Shown: in pieces, positions 8,042 to 9,725 of the stretch
Position numbering within the stretch: the first letter of the stretch is position 1
Layout of the letters: the number at the start of each line of letters is the position of its first letter
Source of the DNA: Phocaeicola_A sp963624095
Lineage (GTDB): Bacteria; Bacteroidota; Bacteroidia; Bacteroidales; Bacteroidaceae
Assembly: GCA_963624095.1 (NCBI GenBank)
Contig: CAVFNZ010000096.1
Coordinates: 1 to 9,725 of the forward strand
Direction of reading: 5' to 3'
DNA: 9,725 nucleotides
Notes under the pieces: model-generated
The model's input: only the letters and a program-made list of their open reading frames with translations
Databases searched by the model: none
Told to the model about the DNA's origin: nothing
Position numbers and translations under genes: made by a program

Positions 8042-8151
8042 GCCTATAATGTCAAGCCCCGATGCCTATAATGTCATAGGCCCATGCCTATAATGTCATA
8101 GGCCCATGCCTATAATGTCTCGGTGGCTTGACTATAATGTCGTTTTTCGAT
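8042..8151. repeat. Five-unit tandem array, 22-bp period, core CTATAATGTC
   Basis: Five contiguous 22-bp units start at 8042, 8064, 8086, 8108 and 8130. Each carries CTATAATGTC in the same register; four begin GCCTATAATGTC and the last GACTATAATGTC. Units two and three are identical over all 22 bases. The part after the core varies in units one, four and five. In the central units GCCTAT and its reverse complement ATAGGC alternate, separated by AATGTC or CCAT, so the array can fold into alternative 6-bp hairpins. It begins 10 bp after the sensor gene stops. The spacing is about two helical turns, so a protein could meet all five cores on one face of the DNA. Function unknown. Confidence 0.9.
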
Positions 8152-8180
8152 GGCGGTTTGGGCTTTGAAAGTAAAAGAGT

Positions 8181-8221
8181 ACTGGCTGCTCAAGCGACCG
8201 TGGGTCGCTTGGGCAGCCAGT
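8181..8221. terminator. Strong hairpin between convergent genes, probable bidirectional terminator
   Basis: The arms 8181-8199 and 8203-8221 pair over 19 bp with a single G-T wobble and a GTG loop. The hairpin lies between the hybrid sensor gene (ending 8031, +) and the PepSY gene (ending 8250, -), where a shared terminator is expected. Reading on the - strand it is followed by ACTCTTTTAC; on the + strand there is no real T-run, so it may be more efficient for the - strand operon. Confidence 0.65.
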
Positions 8222-8249
8222 GTAACATTTCCAAAGGTTCACCGTTCCT

Positions 8250-8822
8250 TTAGCAGAACAGGAATATCAGAGGAATGGCGATACCGATAATCAGCTCGAT
8301 GCCACCCCGTCCCCACAAGCCCTTCGGACCCTTCAGCATAATGAGGCCGGTAAGGGTGATGAGGATGAGTGCCCCCGCGAAGAGGTCCGCGAAGGCAGTC
8401 CACCAGTGTCCCGGGTTATAGTGCAGCTTGGTGATTGCACTCAATACGGGACGAGGGGTGAGTTTTTCGTAGACGGCCTCCCGGGTGGAGAGGTTTACAA
8501 CCAAACTGGAGCCACCTTTGAGGAACACCTTCATCACGTCCTTCTGCGGGAAATAGTGTTTGGTATAGTTCTTCGCCTCGTCCAACGGTTCAAGCACCTG
8601 CAGCACGTCCGCCTTCGTCACCTGCTGTTGGGCAGGGAGCGATTCCACCGTCACCTTGCGTTGCTCCACCGTATAGTTCGGATTGATGGTGTTCCGATGG
8701 TTCATGACGATGCCCGACGTGGCATATATCAGCACCATACCGGCGAAGAGGAAGGAGAGCTCGCGATGCACGAAGCGGCTGACCTTGCGCAGTTGTTGTG
8801 CCGGATTACTCGACAATTTCAT
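8250..8822 (-). CDS. PepSY-associated membrane protein
   Basis: A 190-residue inner-membrane protein. The N-terminus has H19-RELSFLFAG leading into a first helix (about 22-40) that ends SGIVMNH42R. A soluble, probably periplasmic region (about 43-130) with a PepSY-like fold follows. Then come LH134YNPGH139WW, a second helix (about 142-163, ending in TGLIMLKGPKG) and a third (about 174-190). This layout matches the short PepSY_TM-like proteins of Bacteroidetes, relatives of the larger PiuB-type iron-associated membrane proteins. The conserved histidines at membrane boundaries could bind heme, but this is inference. The start overlaps the end of the lipoprotein gene by 17 nt, which points to one mRNA and translational coupling. 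The ATG at 8820-8822 begins the cytoplasmic basic stretch expected before the first helix. The chain ends almost directly after the third helix. Confidence 0.85.
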   Translation of the reverse strand: MKLSSNPAQQLRKVSRFVHRELSFLFAGMVLIYATSGIVMNHRNTINPNYTVEQRKVTVESLPAQQQVTKADVLQVLEPLDEAKNYTKHYFPQKDVMKVFLKGGSSLVVNLSTREAVYEKLTPRPVLSAITKLHYNPGHWWTAFADLFAGALILITLTGLIMLKGPKGLWGRGGIELIIGIAIPLIFLFC

Positions 8823-9390
8823 AGCTGATGGCGTCTATGTGGTAGAAAGACAGGTAAGCCTTTCCCTCTTCAGCCTGACGGGTAGCTATTTTGGCACGGA
8901 AAGCGGCGATGCGGTCCTCGGGAGTGTTGGCACTCTCGCCTCTCGCCTTCTTCTCGGTCTCGCATCCGGCTTCGCCTTCACCGTGTTGTTTGGTAGCGGC
9001 CTCTTTCAGTTGGGCCTCCCAAGTCTGCAGGTAAGCCTCGTCGATGCGGTCTTCTTTCATGATGCCTTTCACACGGACTATGCTGTTGACGCATTTGGTA
9101 TCGAAAGCACCCAGCTCGCAAGCCTCCACACGGATGGTCTTCGTGTCGTCGCTGCCCATGAGGAAAATCTTTGTAGCGCCATGTTTGCACGCATGAGTGC
9201 AGATTGCCTCCACGGTTATTTCCTGGCCGGTCAACGCCTCAGCGTTGGCCAACAGGCTGTCCACGTCCATAACGGCCGATTGTTCAGCCTGGGCGGCCTC
9301 GTTGGCTTTCTGTTTGTTACCACCACATGACATACCGGCAACGGCAAAAGCGGCCACTGCCAATCCCAAAATCATTTGTTTCATCTTCAT
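8806..9390 (-). CDS. Lipoprotein with a CxHxCxH motif
   Basis: A 194-residue predicted lipoprotein. A short signal peptide ends in the lipobox AGMSC, with C22 the lipidated cysteine, followed by GGNKQ. After an Ala/Glu-rich linker, residues 53-112 look like a small beta-rich, OB-fold-like domain (LTGQEITVEAIC ... TKIFLMGSDD ... IVRVKGIM). It contains C64-T-H66-A-C68-K-H70, suited to metal or heme binding or a redox disulfide, plus C91 and C100. The C-terminal half is Glu/Lys/Ala-rich and helical, with one more cysteine, C143. It probably sits in the envelope, anchored by lipid. It is first in an operon with the PepSY membrane protein, which it overlaps by 17 nt, so the two likely act together. 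No exact family name can be given from the sequence; a metal or heme role is inferred from the motif and the partner. Confidence 0.85.
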   Translation of the reverse strand: MKMKQMILGLAVAAFAVAGMSCGGNKQKANEAAQAEQSAVMDVDSLLANAEALTGQEITVEAICTHACKHGATKIFLMGSDDTKTIRVEACELGAFDTKCVNSIVRVKGIMKEDRIDEAYLQTWEAQLKEAATKQHGEGEAGCETEKKARGESANTPEDRIAAFRAKIATRQAEEGKAYLSFYHIDAISYEIVE

Positions 9391-9439
9391 CGTTGTGTTC
9401 TATTTTATTGTTAGTATGAATCGTTTTCCGTATCAGCGG

Positions 9440-9471
9440 CAAAGTTAAGCATAATTCATCGAATGAGAAAA
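9440..9471 (-). promoter_or_regulatory. Bacteroidetes-type promoter for the lipoprotein/PepSY operon
   Basis: On the - strand TAACTTTG (9440-9447 in + coordinates) matches the -7 consensus TAnnTTTG exactly. A weak -33-like TTTTC (9467-9471) lies about 19 bp upstream of it. Transcription would start near 9434-9436, giving a leader of roughly 45 nt. Confidence 0.7.
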
Positions 9472-9504
9472 TCACTATTAATAGGTATATATAGAGAATC
9501 AGAA

Positions 9505-9530
9505 AGCCCGGCGAATCACTTCGGCGGGCT
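9505..9530 (-). terminator. Terminator hairpin of a - strand transcript entering from the right
   Basis: The arms 9505-9515 and 9520-9530 pair over 11 bp with one central G-G mismatch and a 4-nt loop. On the - strand the stem ends GGGCT and is followed by TTCTGATTCT, a typical moderately T-rich Bacteroides terminator tail. On the + strand CTCAAGCGC follows, so the - direction is favoured. It lies about 60 bp upstream of the lipoprotein promoter and would insulate that operon. Confidence 0.65.
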
Positions 9531-9702
9531 CTCAAGCGCATAATTAATAACTATATAAAACCGAAAAAATAGAAATTCCACAAACAGAAAAGTCTAACCT
9601 ATTAAATGGTCATCTAATTTGTATTTGTGATTACACCCCACCACCACTATGGATAAGGTGTTTCCTGTGTCAACATTTAAACACCTAATGTCTTTATTAA
9701 CC
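9505..9702 (-). ncRNA. Candidate small RNA of about 200 nt, 6S-like layout possible
   Basis: No convincing protein gene lies in the last 200 bp, yet the - strand shows the signals of a short transcript. A near-consensus -7 box lies at 9707-9714 and predicts a start near 9702; a terminator hairpin lies at 9505-9530. The predicted 5' end GGUUAAUAA (9702 to 9694) can pair with UUAUUAAUU (9550 to 9542) over 9 positions, two of them G-U, closing a long internal region. Inside, AGGUGUUU and AAACACCU (9686-9679 and 9663-9656) form a perfect 8-bp stem. A long-range closing stem over a mostly unpaired interior recalls 6S RNA and the Bacteroidales-1 motif, but membership in either is inference. The closing stem is A/U-rich and could be chance. 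Confidence 0.4.
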
Positions 9703-9706
9703 GATG

Positions 9707-9714
9707 CAAAGTAA
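9707..9714 (-). promoter_or_regulatory. Putative -7 box for the candidate small RNA
   Basis: The - strand reads TTACTTTG followed by CATCGG, which differs from the TAnnTTTG consensus only at the second base. The -33 region lies beyond the window edge and cannot be examined. The predicted start near 9702 coincides with the 5' side of the long-range pairing described for the candidate RNA. Confidence 0.4.
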
Positions 9715-9725
9715 GGGGTTATCCC

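Noticed and set aside
8042..8151. CRISPR array or a set of five sigma-70 promoters (each unit contains TATAAT)
   Set aside because: A 22-bp period leaves only about 10-12 bp between cores, two units are wholly identical and no cas genes are visible; Bacteroidetes promoters use TAnnTTTG rather than TATAAT.
8683..9330. 215-codon + strand frame opposite the lipoprotein and PepSY genes
   Set aside because: The - strand genes have a signal peptide with lipobox and clear membrane segments; the + frame is their shadow.
9649..9714. 21-codon + strand frame starting MDKVFPVST
   Set aside because: Too short to support, no promoter or start context seen, and it overlaps the candidate - strand RNA hairpin; kept only as a note.

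Overview
The window looks like chromosomal DNA from a member of the Bacteroidales, most likely Bacteroides or a close relative. Three things point there: a complete hybrid two-component system (periplasmic propeller sensor, kinase, receiver and AraC regulator in one chain), which is typical of that group; Bacteroidetes-type promoters (TAnnTTTG -7 boxes) before trxA and before the lipoprotein gene; and start codons in A/T-rich context without a Shine-Dalgarno sequence. The species cannot be named from the sequence alone.

Layout. Bases 2-226 (+) are the 3' end of a gene whose product keeps a PD-(D/E)XK nuclease-like core. A 566-bp intergenic region follows. It holds a five-unit, 23-bp-period repeat array (519-633) and the trxA promoter. 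Next on the + strand come trxA (793-1107), a small acidic protein of unknown function (1257-1592), topB for DNA topoisomerase III (1630-3654), and a 1456-residue hybrid two-component regulator (3661-8031) that starts only 6 nt after topB stops. After it comes a second array of five 22-bp units (8042-8151), which can fold into alternative hairpins, and then a strong 19-bp-arm hairpin (8181-8221) between convergent genes. On the - strand a two-gene operon encodes a Cys/His-motif lipoprotein (8806-9390) and a PepSY-type membrane protein (8250-8822). The two reading frames overlap by 17 nt, and a near-consensus promoter lies upstream. The last 200 bp carry no convincing protein gene. They show a - strand -7 box, a long-range complementary pair, an internal hairpin and a terminator, which together suggest a small RNA of about 200 nt.

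How the parts relate. trxA, the acidic protein and topB look like housekeeping genes in one orientation. The regulator is unusual: such proteins normally sit beside the polysaccharide-utilization genes they control, but here it is apparently co-transcribed with topB and no SusC/SusD or glycoside hydrolase gene is in view. The lipoprotein/PepSY pair probably forms an envelope module; a link to metal, heme or redox handling is inferred from its motifs, not demonstrated. The least explained parts are the two 22-23-bp arrays and the candidate small RNA at the right edge.
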